From: Galaxea fascicularis
Lineage: Eukaryota > Cnidaria > Anthozoa > Scleractinia > Euphylliidae
Reading direction: 5' to 3'
NCBI GenBank assembly: GCA_948470475.1
Contig: OX419347.1
Span: 2,105,072 to 2,169,071, forward strand
DNA length: 64,000 nt
Position 1 is the stretch's first letter. The number at the start of each line of letters is the position of its first letter. Under the pieces are notes generated by a model, which saw only the letters and a program-made list of their open reading frames with translations, was not told where the DNA came from and did not search any database. Made by a program: the position numbers and the translations under genes. This document shows, in pieces, positions 22,629 to 34,883 of the stretch.

Positions 22629-24186
22629 CTGCAAAGACAGGGAATTGGCTTAACTGTTAGGGTAAAAGATATAGGAACGATGTGGTGACAATGATGACGA
22701 TGACGAGAGAGAAACTCTAGCCTTCTAGATGCGGTCTGTGATTGGAGAACGAAATAATAAATGATACAACATGTAACAAACAATGCCCCTAGCCCTGAGA
22801 ACACCATTTCATAGATGCAAATGAGAATAGAGGTCTTGATCGGAGGAGCTATAGGATTTTAGAACGGTCGTCTGGTCCATCCCATTTATGTCATCTATGA
22901 ATCCTCGTTGTTTGACCGGAAGGAATACGGTTGACTGAAACCATCTCATTTTAAACTGCTTGTGCTTCAATTTTTCAATTTACTTTGATGTGTAATATTT
23001 TAGAATTTGAAGACTCGTATGTGGACAATGGTGGATATAGAATCTTATCTACAGTTCATTACATTTTTCATAGCTGTTTACTCTCCTTTCGCAAGAACCA
23101 TAATGGCTCTCCCCTTTAGCTTTTTCTACCTGTGGATTGATGCCCGCTTTAATTTCAGTTTTTTTCATTTTGATGTGCCTGAAATGCTTCACTTCTTCAA
23201 TCTATATTTTCTCGTCTCTTGATTTTTTTGCCTACTTTTAGTCTAAAAGTTTCTCTCTTCCTTCGACTCCCCTGGCCCATCTAGATTAGTTCTGCTACCT
23301 GTGGTACCAAAATAATGTGTATAATTTCGATTTTTAATTCGACGAAGTCTTGTCTTCTCTTAATAATAATGCTTTCTTTTTTTCCCACGCGACAATAGGC
23401 CATTTTCGTATTCTCGGTATTGAACTGGATCTAGCATGAAGTGGAGGCTCTTGCGGGGGAATCTTTTCATATGTAAATGTATTCCCCCGCATGAGCCTCC
23501 ACTTCATGCTAGATCCAGTTCAATACCGAGAATACGAATATGGCCTATTTGACACGTCCACGTTGCTAGTGCTATTTAGGTCTATTTATTAAAAAAAAAA
23601 CAAAAAAAAACAATGATTGCAAGTAATGTAAACAACTCACGCTACATTCCTTTCAAGGTCGAATCTTATTTCTCCAAAGGGTGGTACAACACAGCAAATT
23701 TGAAGGGGATTGGAAGGAGTTGAAAACAGCATGTGAAGAGTCATCTTCATAGACCTTACAACATCAGAAACAAATTCCCACTTACAGTTACCATTTGGGG
23801 AATAGAAGTTTACTTAAATAAGCCAACTCAGTCCGCTTTAGTCCCTTCCATGTCATAGCCCTTATATTAATGAATGAATAAAATATTTATTGATAAATTA
23901 AACCAGACACTTGCAGACATACATGCGAGTTTACTATGCAGTAAACCACTAAAACAGTGCAAATTGCCAACATTTGGGAAATAGAAATTATTTAAACGCA
24001 AAACTGCCCTGCTTTACTCCTTTCCAGTTCCTTTTAAAGTTTAATCATCATTTTCCATTGGGGTAAGGGTAGCCTGTCAGAGTTTGCCAATCTTTCAAAA
24101 GGGAAACTTCCTGAGAAATGCCAGATCACCAATTCACACCACCAAATGCAAAAAAACAAACAACTCACACACAAAGTTCCCACTGC
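22629..24186. other. No further gene seen apart from a foldback MITE
   Basis: Apart from the MITE at 23394-23549, this interval between the ankyrin-type exon and the BTF3 3' end shows no convincing exon on either strand. Confidence 0.4.
23394..23549. mobile_element. Foldback MITE (AGGCCATWTTCG family)
   Basis: Two inverted arms of about 69 bp, with two mismatches, enclose a spacer of about 18 bp. The termini are AATAGGCCATTTTCG and its complement. The flanks fit insertion into AATT, as in the copies at 43352 and 50618, but the arm sequence differs from theirs. Confidence 0.85.
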
Positions 24187-24192
24187 TTTATT
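24187..24192 (-). terminator. Poly(A) signal of BTF3
   Basis: AATAAA on the minus strand, about 165 bases downstream of the BTF3 stop codon. Confidence 0.7.
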
Positions 24193-24357
24193 GAGACCCC
24201 CAAAAGTGATATACTAGCACTGCAGAGTCAACATAACCTTACAAAATTTTTCTTCTTACTAATGCATATACAATGAAAAGGGCTATAAGGTTGGCTTATA
24301 GCTTGCAACAAGATGGATGACAAGATGAAGCTTGTCCACAGCACTTCTGGGATCTGT

Positions 24358-27300
24358 TTACACTCCTTCAGCTTTTGAGGGCTCATCAAAGTTTTCAACT
24401 AATTCTGCAAAACAGACAAAAAACAAAATGTGTCAATTATATGTTGATGAAGAATGCTGTATAGGTAAAGGCATGGCTCAACTATCTACGTTGGACAAAA
24501 AAATAATGGTACTGAGGGCCAGCTGTATTCACTTTTCACTAAATTGAGCTAATAATATTGATGTTATTGTTTAGTTGGAGCATCAGCTAGCACATTACTG
24601 TTAGATCATTTAATGAAGAAATCTGATGGCCAGAACCATACAGTTAAAGCCTTCCCCTCCCCACAACATGTCAATACTTTTTAGCTATACCTGGGACATC
24701 GTCATCATCAACATCATCACCAGAAGGACCAGTGGGCACATTAACAGCATCAGCTACAAACAAACAAATGTCAATATATGTTTTAAATTGCTTGCATGGT
24801 TTGACTGGCAATAGTACTCTTCCTATTTAAACAACACCACACATTCTATTGAGTGCTTACGTGTGATTCTCTCAGCCAAGCTTCTCAGACTTGACAAACT
24901 GTCACTTCCCTGATCAGGACAAGACAGAGCCAGTTAGTAAATTAATAATACACCTATAAACTACAACTTGTACACTGTACAAGTGTAGCTTGTACTGGAA
25001 AGTGAAATAAGGAACGGCAAAACGAACAAGCAGAAAAATGGTCACCAAACAAAATTAAGGTACATACCAGCTGATTCAAAATTCCAGGAAGCAATTCAGT
25101 GATAGCTTCAACACACAACAAAACAAATATAGAATGTTAACAAAACAAATAATTGTAACCAGCACACCTAAATTCATGAGCATACACAGTACAGGATTTG
25201 CATTCATTCTTAACCCAAGGAATCAAACAATGATTCATGTAACAAAGGGGTGTCCAAAAGAGGAAATGCCAGTGGACTGAGCAGCTTCCGGGAAAAAAAG
25301 ATTACTGTTTACTATTGTATATTAATGTTTAAGTAATTTGAGTTCTTAAAAAAATGTTCTGGTGATTGTGTGTTAGTTGAAACATCAACATTTTGGGATT
25401 ACTGCCTTATCTGATGTAAAAAAAAAAACAAACAAAAACCAACACATGAAATTGTTAATTTGTCATTACCCACAGTCCCATGTAAATAAAGTTACTTGCA
25501 TGTGGTGAGAAAAACACTCATGTACATGTCACAGCTCTAGTTGTATGAAGTAAACAAAACACAGCGAAGTATATATAAGAGTAAAGAGAGTACTGTAGCA
25601 TGAATCCAATATTGCCGTAAACCTCTTTACAGTAAACTGGAAACCTTCATTCCTGCCACAAGCATTTCTCCAAGTATTCATGTCTTTGGGAGCGTGAAGT
25701 GAAACATGCAATCCTTTCACGATAAACAAATAAGGGAACTGTTACTGCCAAGAGTCCTTACTCTTATTTTCTGCTTGTCCTACCACAGCAAAAGTGTTTG
25801 CTCCAAGGGAAGCTTGCACTAGTAAAAAAAAAATGCAGATCATAATCAAAACTTAACTCAACAGTAACTAAAGTATGAAATGTCTATAAAACTGGTCAGT
25901 GTTAGCCACAATGAAATAGGAGAGAACCAAGAACCTCCCCTTCAAAATGGATTTACGGATTGTGTGGTTTACAATATGGTGGCATTGCCTACCTTTTGGA
26001 TTATTAAAATGAATAACCATGCCATCATCCTTGATCATGTTCACCTACAAAAAATTAATACAGTAATTTAAAAAGACATGTAAATTTGGACAGCCAGAAA
26101 ATTGGGAAAACAAGAGAAGTAACACTAAAAGAAATCTTCCTAAATGCGTCTGTGTTTACGACAAGTTGCATGACTTGAAGAGCACTCAAGCTGATTTCTG
26201 CTGTGGTACAGTTGCCTTTAAGCAATCTGTCCCAATCTTCTACAGCTGTAGCATGGTTCATACAGGTGAAAAGAACTTTTATTCAAGGACTTTTCCAGGA
26301 CTTTATCACAAAATTCAAGGAGTCCACCCGATCACAGCATCTGCATAAGGCCTTTTTCCTGTCACCTTTGAACGCAGTCACCCAACGTTTGTAGAGGGAA
26401 TTACTTTCCCAGTCCCAATTAAATATATGCAGTTTCTTCTTTGACATTTTGAATTAATTTGATAATAAAATGAAGAACGCCAAAGTTGAATAAATTTCAT
26501 GCTTCGAGCGACGCATCAAGCTATGTTTCCCTTGTGGTTTTGTTTGCTTGGAGGGGGGCTTCACAATGCCCTTGGGAAACCGTATTGCAAGGCGCGGTTA
26601 CTTAGATCTTTTGAATAAGAAACAAAGTCCTGATATAAAAGCTTTGTCTTTTTTGAGACTTCAAAAGCGTTTCTTGGGTGATGTGATACAATCTTTTTTA
26701 TCTTTTGATGTGAAAATGAACTTATTTTGCTTTAGTCTCAAGTATTCAAGGACTTCTTCATAACATTCAAGCACTGCACCTACAATTTCAAGGAGTTTTC
26801 AAGGACAAAATCATTTTCAAGGAGTTTTCAAGGACCAAGCGGTTTTTCAAGGAGTTTTCCAGGCCTGTGCGAACCATGTGTAGTTTAGCTGCAATTAAGG
26901 TGACTTAATATACATGTGTGCTGTTCCAAAACATGAAATAGCCCACAACTTTTAGAGAGGACATGCACTTACCACTAAAAAGTGAGTGGAAAATGGCCCA
27001 CAATGGTTTCAGGGCAAATTATGCACATAAAAGCACAAAATTCTTTCCCAGTAATTTTCACCCTGGCCCTTAAGCAAACAAGCATCACCAACACTACAGT
27101 ATAACCAGATGATGATGGTGATACAGTAGTCATGTCAACAGATAGTACAAGGAAAAATCAATGATAACCTCTTCAATCCCAGGGATATTGTTAACAGATA
27201 GCTTCTTGAGGACATTCTGCAGCTTCTTGTCATCTGATGTGGCTGTTCTGTGTACAACCTTCTTTTTTCTTCTGGGTGTACCCTAAAATATGGATGCTTC

Positions 27301-27624
27301 ATTAATGATAAGGCCCAAAGGGCTCAAACTCAGGCTACATATGTTAAAAGGCAAACCAACACATTCTCTCTGAAACTTTCTCCAATGCCCTAGACATTGA
27401 AAATGTTCTGCTTTACACTTCCCGGAGTCTCTTTATTCCTGGAAAAATCTCCAGATTCCAGATTCCTTTTGTTTCTAGAGCCAGCACCCTCTCTACTTCA
27501 CCAAAGAGCTACTATTAATTTTCACACTTGTAAGTCCTAAACTAAAACAGGGCACAGATTTTAACCTTACCTTTCCTCCTATTCTAACTTGGTTTTGTAG
27601 TTTAGATAACTTTTCTTGATTCAT
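24358..27624 (-). CDS. BTF3: BTF3 / nascent polypeptide-associated complex beta subunit
   Basis: Eight coding exons on the minus strand join into 157 codons plus stop: 27571-27624, 27169-27282, 25993-26044, 25762-25818, 25068-25105, 24861-24909, 24691-24753 and 24358-24404. All have GT-AG borders and matching phases. The protein starts [18 protein letters not shown] and carries the basic ribosome-binding [11 protein letters not shown] motif at residues 22-32. The NAC domain spans about 35-100 ([28 protein letters not shown]), and an acidic tail ends [13 protein letters not shown] beta pairs with NAC alpha at the ribosome exit tunnel to shield nascent chains. Length and order match metazoan BTF3, so this copy looks functional. 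Confidence 0.96.
26252..26878. mobile_element. MITE-like element in BTF3 intron 2
   Basis: The ends are CATGGTTCATACAGG (left) and an inverted CATGGTTCGCACAGG (right). The interior near the ends carries repeated CAAGGACTTTTCCAGG and CAAGGAGTTTTCAAGG strings. No protein-coding content is evident. Confidence 0.55.
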
Positions 27625-29155
27625 TCTGTTGGTCTGCAAGCAAATAAAACAAATCTTGTATCACATCTGAAACTTCTCAACTGGTGACACTAACTAAACA
27701 ACTATCACACAAGATGTGAATATTGAGCCAAAATTGAAAATGAAGAAGCAAAAGGCTTTAAAAAGTCAAAAATTAATGCTTAAAAGGAGGCACATGTAGA
27801 ATATGAGGCAATCTTATTTTAACACTATTACAGGTAAATTCTTGTTGTGGTTGATACATGTGACTCTTAACACTGATACCATAAATAAAAAATGCTCAAA
27901 TTGTCTTTTGCCATCTTTTCCAACCACTTTGGCATTTTACATGCGCGGGCAGATTTGGCTGTTTTATGCCCAAGAATGAATTTCTCTAAAAAGGAAACTT
28001 GCTACTTTGCTTAATTCCCAGACTGTGGTCACTGTTCTTGAACACCATGTTATCTATAAATCAGCCAAGCAACTTGTAGCTGCCTAAGGCGACCTACAGG
28101 ACAAGTACCCCTTCCAACAATATCATCATCATCATCATTATTATTATTAGTATTATTACTACTATTATTTGCATCTCTGCTTGTAATGTTATCTGTGGTG
28201 TGGTTAATTAATAATATAATAAAAAGAGTGAATATGCAGGATATGATTTCTGACAAGATAACATAATTATGTGAGGACACACTCTTGTTACGCGAGGTGA
28301 GCTGAGAACAAGGGGCAAAATACTCAAGGCCAAGAGCCTGCCACTGACTAAAAGTCCAAATAAAGTACATTTGAGACAAACCGCAAAACGCCTTTTCCCC
28401 CAGACAAATGCACAGAATCAAATGCTGTTTTGCAAAATTTCACAAACATCTATTTATTGGGTCATCATGTTACACAGCATCAACAATCATATTTGACACA
28501 AATAATAATTGTTTTTGGAAACACCCAGTATTTCTGGTGTTCCCAAAAGAATGATCTTGGATTTTAATTTGTCCTGACACTTTTAACTGCCTACTATTAA
28601 AATACACCCCACATACAAGGAGTAACAGTGAAATCTGAAATACTGATACATGAGAGATGCTTTCGAGCATGTAATTATAGATATAATTATATTCAATACT
28701 GTTTTAATAAAAGAGCTTCAACCAAGCTAAGACCATGTCAAAGATATTTAAGATCGTCTCTAACAACAAAAACTCCTGACGCTCTAAGATTTAACAACGA
28801 ATCGAAGATGTAAAATGGGTGAGTCCAATAAAACCGTTTTGGCACGAAAAATGCCGAAATACAGGAACAAAATAATAAAATGGCATTTTGGTCGATTTTA
28901 CCACAAGGTTCCTTGAGGAATCAGTCACTTCTGGCTATGGCCAGACATTTTCCCATAAGCTGTATTTCTTCGGTAAATAGAAACAACAGTGCTTGATTCT
29001 ATACTCAACTATTTTACCGAATCCACAACAGCGTGCTCAAGGAATCTCTCGGTTCTTCGACGCTTTAGCAACATGTGAGGAGTACTATTTGTCCAAAGAT
29101 AAAGTTTCGAGGACAATTTTATCGAAGCAACAAGCAAAATTTGGTCTAAACTTAC

Positions 29156-29280
29156 CTCTATCTGGTATTTTTAACAAAAAAAGAAGTGAAACTCTTGCCA
29201 AAATGTCATCAAAAGGGATTTCCTTCGCCAAACACGAGGATGACTTGATTGGCACGATGGCGTAAGAGAGCCGAATCTAA
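29156..29280 (-). promoter_or_regulatory. Probable 5'UTR exon and promoter side of BTF3
   Basis: The first BTF3 coding exon begins with an acceptor (27633/27634), so an upstream untranslated exon is required. On the minus strand a consensus donor GAG|GTAAGT lies at 29156/29155, preceded by a pyrimidine-rich CTCTCTTACGCC stretch like the 5' end of translation-machinery mRNAs. The link is inferred from position. Confidence 0.4.
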
Positions 29281-29739
29281 TTGCGCAGGCGTCGTATTTT
29301 TCTGAACCGAGCGAAAACGAGAAAGCTGGAACGAGAAAAATTTGTCCTAGTGTCCAGTTTCTGCGAAAACTGTCTGAAACGCGCGGACAAACATATGTAA
29401 ATAAAATAATAATTAATTATACTTCAGTCGACTTCCTCTAACGGCCCCCTCTCTACAACACCTCTACATAACGGCCATTTATTGTTGTCCCGGCGAACGA
29501 TCCATACATTCGCGTCCCAGATGCCCTCTCGACAACGGCTAGTTAATCAAAGATAGTGGATACAAAACCCCATTCCTTATTGTAAAAGGTCATGTTGACC
29601 GTTGAACGAAGTTAGAAATGAGCTCAGTACCACTACTTTGGATCATGAGTCTCCTAGCTTCACTGATATTTTACGAGTAACGGGGAAGAGAGCAGATGGC
29701 TAGCAAATATGACCCCATGAAGACTCCTGAGGGGGGCAA

Positions 29740-30031
29740 TGCATATGTTCATTGCATTATCAATTATGCCTTTTTTCGACTATTGTTGTCCTGTATGGAG
29801 CTATATTGGTAAAGGACTATCACATAGGCTTCAGCGGCTTCACAACAGAACCGCTAGAATTATCACCTTTCCTGGCTATGAAATGCGATCTAGTGATTTC
29901 TTTTAAAATATATTGAACGAGTTTGGCTGGACAAGATTAGAACTAGAAGAATAAACCAACTAGCCACAATTATTCATAAACTTTATGATGATGATGACGA
30001 TGACGATGATGATGATGATAATAATCGATGA
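29740..30031 (+). mobile_element. 3' end of a CR1/L2-like LINE with (GAT)n tail
   Basis: The + strand reads INYAFF, then DYCCPVW and GKGLSHRLQRLHNRTARII across frame breaks, the end of a non-LTR reverse transcriptase. It finishes in a GAT/GAC microsatellite (29988-30025). The same relic is at 43241-43680, where a MITE interrupts it, showing it was part of the duplicated block. Confidence 0.65.
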
Positions 30032-30963
30032 TGAGGGAATCAAAGCCATTTGATACGGAAAGCGCTCTGGGGAAGAGATTGGCGGGAATCTGGATTTTCA
30101 GAAAAATTGGTCTGCAGAAAAACAAAAAATATCTGTGCCAGTTCTCAATGAAAATAGTTAGCGACTAAGTACAGCTTATCGGGGTTTATTCATATTCAAA
30201 TTGGCCGCCTTGCCCTATATACCGCAGACATCTCTTTAAATAACTCTTAATGGCTGTCTGAAAGCTGTGTTCAAAGGTGAAACAAGTGAATGTGCGATGT
30301 GGGCCTCACAGTTACGATCAACTTAAGCGCCCACTGAAAACAACCGAGGTCTGATCCTTACAAAGCAAGGTTTTAAGGGTTTTTCTTTAACTCCGTTAGT
30401 TGTTGAACTGCGACGCTCATATCCACAGTCGGTTTCTTATCTGCAGTTCAAATATATTCATCATGTATATTCATATTTCATGAAAGTTTAATCAGTAAGA
30501 TTGATAACAAGAAATTGGTTCTCGAAGAGATGAAACTTAATCAGTCCTTCAAAACAAAATCTGGCTTTCAAAATATCGACAGGAGACGTACGAAAGAGTT
30601 TTCCACACATCCACTGATCGATCTGAGTGTTTTTCGGAGGTGGGAGTTTTCAAGACATTCGCACTAAGGGGTCTGCGATTTTCTGTGATCTGCCTTAGAT
30701 AAACCAGGCAAAAATCTCTAACAAAAACCTACACTTCTCAGCCAAAAATACTTGATCAGATCACACTCGCCCCACTTTGATGTATTTGACGGCAGGTCAT
30801 CAGTGACCGGTAACACCCATATCACTGGGCATGATAACTTGGGTAAGGGACCGAGGAGACCCAAGACTATGAATACTCATATCACTGTGACAACACATAT
30901 TCCCAAGGGATTGTTATGGACTATGCATACATTAATACACAATTTTTAAAACTTTCCGCTGCA
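30032..30963. other. 5' region of gene A1
   Basis: This stretch contains no gene. The last part must hold the A1 promoter and 5'UTR; no convincing TATA box was seen. Most of it (about 30095-30976) is missing in module 2. Confidence 0.5.
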
Positions 30964-31581
30964 ATGGCGTGCTTTGTGAAAGTAAGCGTGTTGGTGCTCT
31001 TCTTCGTCTGTTTTCCATGGACGATCTCTGCAACTTCTTGTTTCGATAGCAGTGACTGCTACGGATATAGGGATGTCTGTTGTTCCGACAATGTCTGCAG
31101 AGGAAAGTGCTTGTACTGCTCGACTGACTCTCAATGTGGAATTGGCGAGTGTTGTGATAACAATGGCGACTGCAAGACAAGCTGTGCTAGTGACTTGGGA
31201 GGAGTTATCGCAGGGGTTATTTCAAGCATTGTGTTTTTGGTGATCATTGGTTCGATCGTGGCTTGCTGTTGTTGCGCCTGTTGCCCGTATTACCGGTACC
31301 GACATCCCGGAACAGTTGTCGTCACCGCGCCTGCAAATCAAGCAGCCATTGTTTCGACCACTACAACTCAATCAACGATGCAGCACCCGGCACCGGTTCC
31401 ATACCACCCGCCACCCGCGGGATATAACCAACCACCACCTTACTATCCACAGCCTCAAGCTGGCCAGCCTGCCTACTACCCTCCTCAGGTTCAAGGACAA
31501 GCACCGTATCTTCCCCCACAGCAGGCACAAGGGCCATACCCGACATATCCACCAAGTGCTGGGTACCCAGTCAAGCAATAA
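30964..31581 (+). CDS. Gene A1: Cys-rich single-pass membrane protein with proline-rich tail
   Basis: The 205-residue protein has a signal peptide (1-24, MACFVKVSVLVLFFVCFPW) and a short ectodomain with 12 cysteines between 26 and 74, including two CC pairs. A transmembrane helix (about 81-100) follows, then a juxtamembrane cluster CCCCACC (101-107) that could be palmitoylated. The cytosolic tail is rich in Pro, Tyr and Gln and has a PPPY motif at 157-160. This order matches the Shisa/WBP1/CYYR1/VOPP1-like group, whose PPxY tails bind WW-domain proteins; membership is inferred from layout. The ATG at 30964 is preferred over an in-frame ATG at 30916 because it gives a proper signal peptide. 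No intron is needed. Confidence 0.85.
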   Translation: MACFVKVSVLVLFFVCFPWTISATSCFDSSDCYGYRDVCCSDNVCRGKCLYCSTDSQCGIGECCDNNGDCKTSCASDLGGVIAGVISSIVFLVIIGSIVACCCCACCPYYRYRHPGTVVVTAPANQAAIVSTTTTQSTMQHPAPVPYHPPPAGYNQPPPYYPQPQAGQPAYYPPQVQGQAPYLPPQQAQGPYPTYPPSAGYPVKQ

Positions 31582-32037
31582 CTTGTGTGTGTTGGACATT
31601 CCCACCAAGCTGAACAATCGCACAAATGACTTGGGTATATTTTGTAGCATTTTCATGAGGTACCTCTCTTACCATTTTTGACATTCAGTCTTAGTTTGTG
31701 ATTGTAGTATAAACAGGTATAGCTATATATGTGGTCATGTACTCTTGTAATCTTGTACATGCATACAAGTGTGACTAGAAGTCAGTTGATCACTGACGAT
31801 GCTAAATCCCTTTTTGTTAAATCTCAAACCTTTTTCTGGCTTTCATGTAAAGTGGAGGTTTGGTTGGAGGCCAGTTTACCAAGGAAAGCGTTAGCTAGGA
31901 TCTACTTACCAGGTTGTTGTAATTAAAACTATGTCAGATCAATGACAATCAGTGCTTTGGTCAGTAATTTCGATAGTCAATTTACTCTTTTATAATTTCA
32001 TTTTCTTCATTGTAATTTGTTCTGTTAGGAAAAGGGT

Positions 32038-32043
32038 AATAAA
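32038..32043 (+). terminator. Poly(A) signal of gene A1
   Basis: AATAAA followed by a (GTT)n run. The same arrangement follows A2 (44818-44823) and the A3 relic (53521-53526). Confidence 0.7.
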
Positions 32044-32170
32044 GTTGTTGTTGTTGCAAGCTTTTGGAACCTTATAGTGTTTAGTTTATTGCCTATGTTC
32101 AACACTAAATGGAGAAGTGTTACTACTGAGTTTATGACACAAACTTGATTGAACCATGTATTGATACAAA

Positions 32171-32233
32171 GACGGGCACGGGTTCATTACATTGGTCACA
32201 GGCTGTGACCAATGTAATGAACCCGTGCTCGTC
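32171..32233. repeat. 30-bp perfect-arm hairpin (one mismatch)
   Basis: Arms 32171-32200 and 32204-32233 surround a 3-base loop. Modules 2 and 3 keep only one arm (CTGTGACCAATGT), so the second arm arose or was retained only in module 1. Confidence 0.85.
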
Positions 32234-32961
32234 ACAGCTTTATATTAACATCCAACTGACATTTGACTAATTGTTTAAGTATAAACCTTCGATTCAAGAT
32301 GGAGAGAAAGTGATTAAAGATACTCTAAGAAAAACTGCTAGATGTAAATAACAACAAGCAAAGCTTAAAAAAATATACTTATCCCCTCTTTAGCTTTCTT
32401 TCGGTCGTTTTCATTTTGCCTCTGTTTTTCGTGTAGTGTAATTGGTACTTGGAGAGGCACTATGTTTCTTTTGTTTGTTTTTTGGAGCAACGAATTTGGT
32501 AAACAGCTGTTTAGACTTGAGACAAAACGCTTGCAGAGCATGCAACCCCGGCCATCCCCATCCCCCGTACGCATAGGAAACGTTCATATAGCTGATATCC
32601 CCAGAGTTCTTTCCCTTTTTTGGAGAGAGCGCCGTAAGGAACAAATGCATGGTCACAAGAACGTTCAATCCGGTATTCACACTTTCATAATTTAAATTTT
32701 GAGGTTTGTGATCACCACCGGAGCGTGACTTTTCTTGGAGTTAACATATCCCCTCTAGAATATCAAGCTTTAAGAAAGCTCTGTCAAAAAATATCAGGTT
32801 GCCAAGGGCCTTACATATATTACTCTTGAATGCAGAGGGGCTTTCGGAAAAGGGCATTGGGAGATCAACCGCTAGCCGTATAATTATTAGGACTACGTCA
32901 TGGTTTGGTAGGCTTCAGTGCTAAGCACGCCAACGAAACCTAACTTCAGCAAGCTAGAAAG

Positions 32962-33330
32962 ATGGCGAAGACTCTGATAGTGTTTTTTATTTTCGTCTGC
33001 TTTGATGGCGTTTGTAAAGAAACCTATAGTTGTCGGTATAACTGGCAATGCAGCAATAGTCAATGTTGCAACGATCGTCGCCTTTGCACTGACTGCATCC
33101 GTTACACCAGCCCTGCGGCTTATATTGCTTTTACTGCCTTCGGCTGTCTTGTGATCATGGGAATCATTGTTTCTACGTGCTCTTGTTGTGCTTGTTGTCG
33201 TTGGTACCGTTACCAACATCATGGGAGAATGGACGCCGCAACTTGGAAGTCTTCTCAGTCTGTTCAACAACCGAGACTGAAAACCCCAGGAACAATTGCG
33301 GGCGGTTACATGACCATGATGCATCATTAA
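32962..33330 (+). CDS. Gene B1: short Cys-rich single-pass membrane protein
   Basis: The 122-residue protein has a signal peptide (1-18, MAKTLIVFFIFVCFDGVC) and an ectodomain with cysteines at 24, 30, 35, 36, 42 and 45. A transmembrane segment covers about 51-72. The cluster CSCCACC lies at 73-79, followed by RWYRYQHHG, the counterpart of YYRYRHPG in gene A. The tail is short, without PPxY. A and B are therefore related by descent and B is a reduced form. The start ATG is preceded by AAAG, a good context. Copies B2 and B3 are intact. Confidence 0.8.
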   Translation: MAKTLIVFFIFVCFDGVCKETYSCRYNWQCSNSQCCNDRRLCTDCIRYTSPAAYIAFTAFGCLVIMGIIVSTCSCCACCRWYRYQHHGRMDAATWKSSQSVQQPRLKTPGTIAGGYMTMMHH

Positions 33331-33596
33331 TCTTGACAAGGTTGAGGAACGACAAATTATTAAGTGAATAGAGAGAGCGACGCTCACTGTTGCCTTTGGG
33401 ATACGAAAATACTGGTTGGTTGTGCATTCTGGTCGAATTTTTTTGCAGCACTGTATACTGCTTAATAGGTGCATGTGATTTGTTAAACGCATGTATTTTT
33501 ATTTCTTACCATTTTGTAAATTTTCGGGTTTTATAAATAGTTTAATGTTTAATATTATTTAAGATAAACGCTGGGCTTCTAAGGTTAGACATCTGG

Positions 33597-33836
33597 GCCC
33601 GGTTGTTCAAACGCCGATTAACCTAATCCAGGCTTAGCGTAAACTTTGGTTGCAGTTTTTAACTTCAGTTTTGGATGAAAGTCGTTTCCGCTGCTTTTGT
33701 TTTTCAGGATTGCCTTCCCCTAATCTAAAATGTTGCAGAATACCAGAATTGAACAACGTTTGGGGACAGAGAAATAACCTCCTTGATTAACTTTTAATCT
33801 TGGATTAGCGTTCATCGGCTTTCGAACAATCGGGCC
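33597..33836. mobile_element. MITE with GGCCCGRTTGTTC ends, target CTGG
   Basis: The left end GCCCGGTTGTTCAAACGCCG and the right end (reverse complement GGCCCGATTGTTCGAAAGCCG) are flanked by CTGG on both sides (33593-33596, 33837-33840). Modules 2 and 3 show the uninterrupted site CATCTGGAG, so the insertion is specific to module 1. Confidence 0.85.
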
Positions 33837-33906
33837 CTGGAGGTTTGCGCTTTTTTCGTCATTATATATTACATTTTCCGCTGCGTAGTGATCATTATCG
33901 AAAGCG

Positions 33907-34883
33907 CTACATTTCTTGTCCATGTAGGAATGTCGGAGCGCAGTTGAGTGCTCTCATCCATGTAATGCGAAAGTCGTATGCACAGTCCTATCGGTGCAGT
34001 GCAGACGTTTGCTGTACTTAAGTAGACCCTTGTCAAGGAGGTGCAAAACATGAAAAACATTTTTATCAATCAGCTGAATAAGACCCCTTGGCACAAAGTT
34101 GAATCTTTCGATGCCCTAACTTCCAATAGCTTAACCTGGGTGGGAGTCTGAAGCATTAGATTAAGCGATTACTATGCTCCTTTTAGACATATGCGCGTGA
34201 GACAGTCATATGTAACGTGGCTCTCCGATATATGAAGAGGGATAGTGATTATCACAAAAACGTCATTAAATACGATCGGCGCGTACTACCGTAACAAATT
34301 AGACTGAACCCAAAATTTATACATCTTTCATGAAAATAGAATTTTCGGGCTGACTAGACGAATATTGGTTTAAAGTAGATAAACATAGAATAAGTATAAT
34401 AATATACTTTGCGAATTCCCCTCAGAAACTACAAAAAAAGTGATTAAAATAAAAAGGAACGATCTCTGCACCGTAAATTAAGAGTACAAGGCGGTGGTTT
34501 TGAAAGTATCCACTCCAACCATAATAGTTTCCCTGTGAAAACAAAGCGTGCACCAATCCTGAGGGCGACCTAATACTTAACCAGCTTTCCGTTGCGACAA
34601 CTATCTGAATCTTCCCGTTCAATTTAATTTATATCTTTCGGAAAATACAGAATTTCATAATTCTATGTCAGCTAAAAACGAGCTTATTTTTAAGCGTTAA
34701 ATATCAGTCATTTTTTTTCTTTTTCGCTGATAACTTTAGAGCAAAGTTGGCAGTTGATGTTAGCTTGGTAACAATATTAATTGTGATCGTTGAGCCCAGG
34801 CCTTGGTTAAAGTATTCAGTTCGCTTAACTTTTACATACTAGACAGCTTTATTTTACTTTTTTATTTATTTTTTGTTTCCTGA
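33907..34883. other. Module-1-specific insertion of about 0.98 kb
   Basis: Modules 2 and 3 run directly from GAAAGCGCT to GAGGTTAGCTTAG (GGGGTTAGC in module 3), whereas module 1 has this extra sequence. No terminal repeats or genes were recognised in it. Confidence 0.7.

Noticed and set aside
23394..23549. Repeat pair as a CRISPR-like or regulatory hairpin
   Set aside because: Single inverted pair with MITE termini and target-site signature; no array of repeats and spacers.
28993..29265. 90-codon + strand frame ending FAKHEDDLIGTMA
   Set aside because: Overlaps the likely BTF3 5'UTR exon on the other strand and has no splice or family support.
31247..31681. Second long frame over the A1 tail (also at 44026 and 52745)
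   Set aside because: Shadow of the proline-rich coding region in another frame; only the frame with signal peptide, cysteines and membrane helix makes sense.
32893..33492. 199-codon minus-strand frame over gene B1 (also at 45519 and 54367)
   Set aside because: Antisense of the conserved B gene; low-complexity Ser/Thr composition and no domain.
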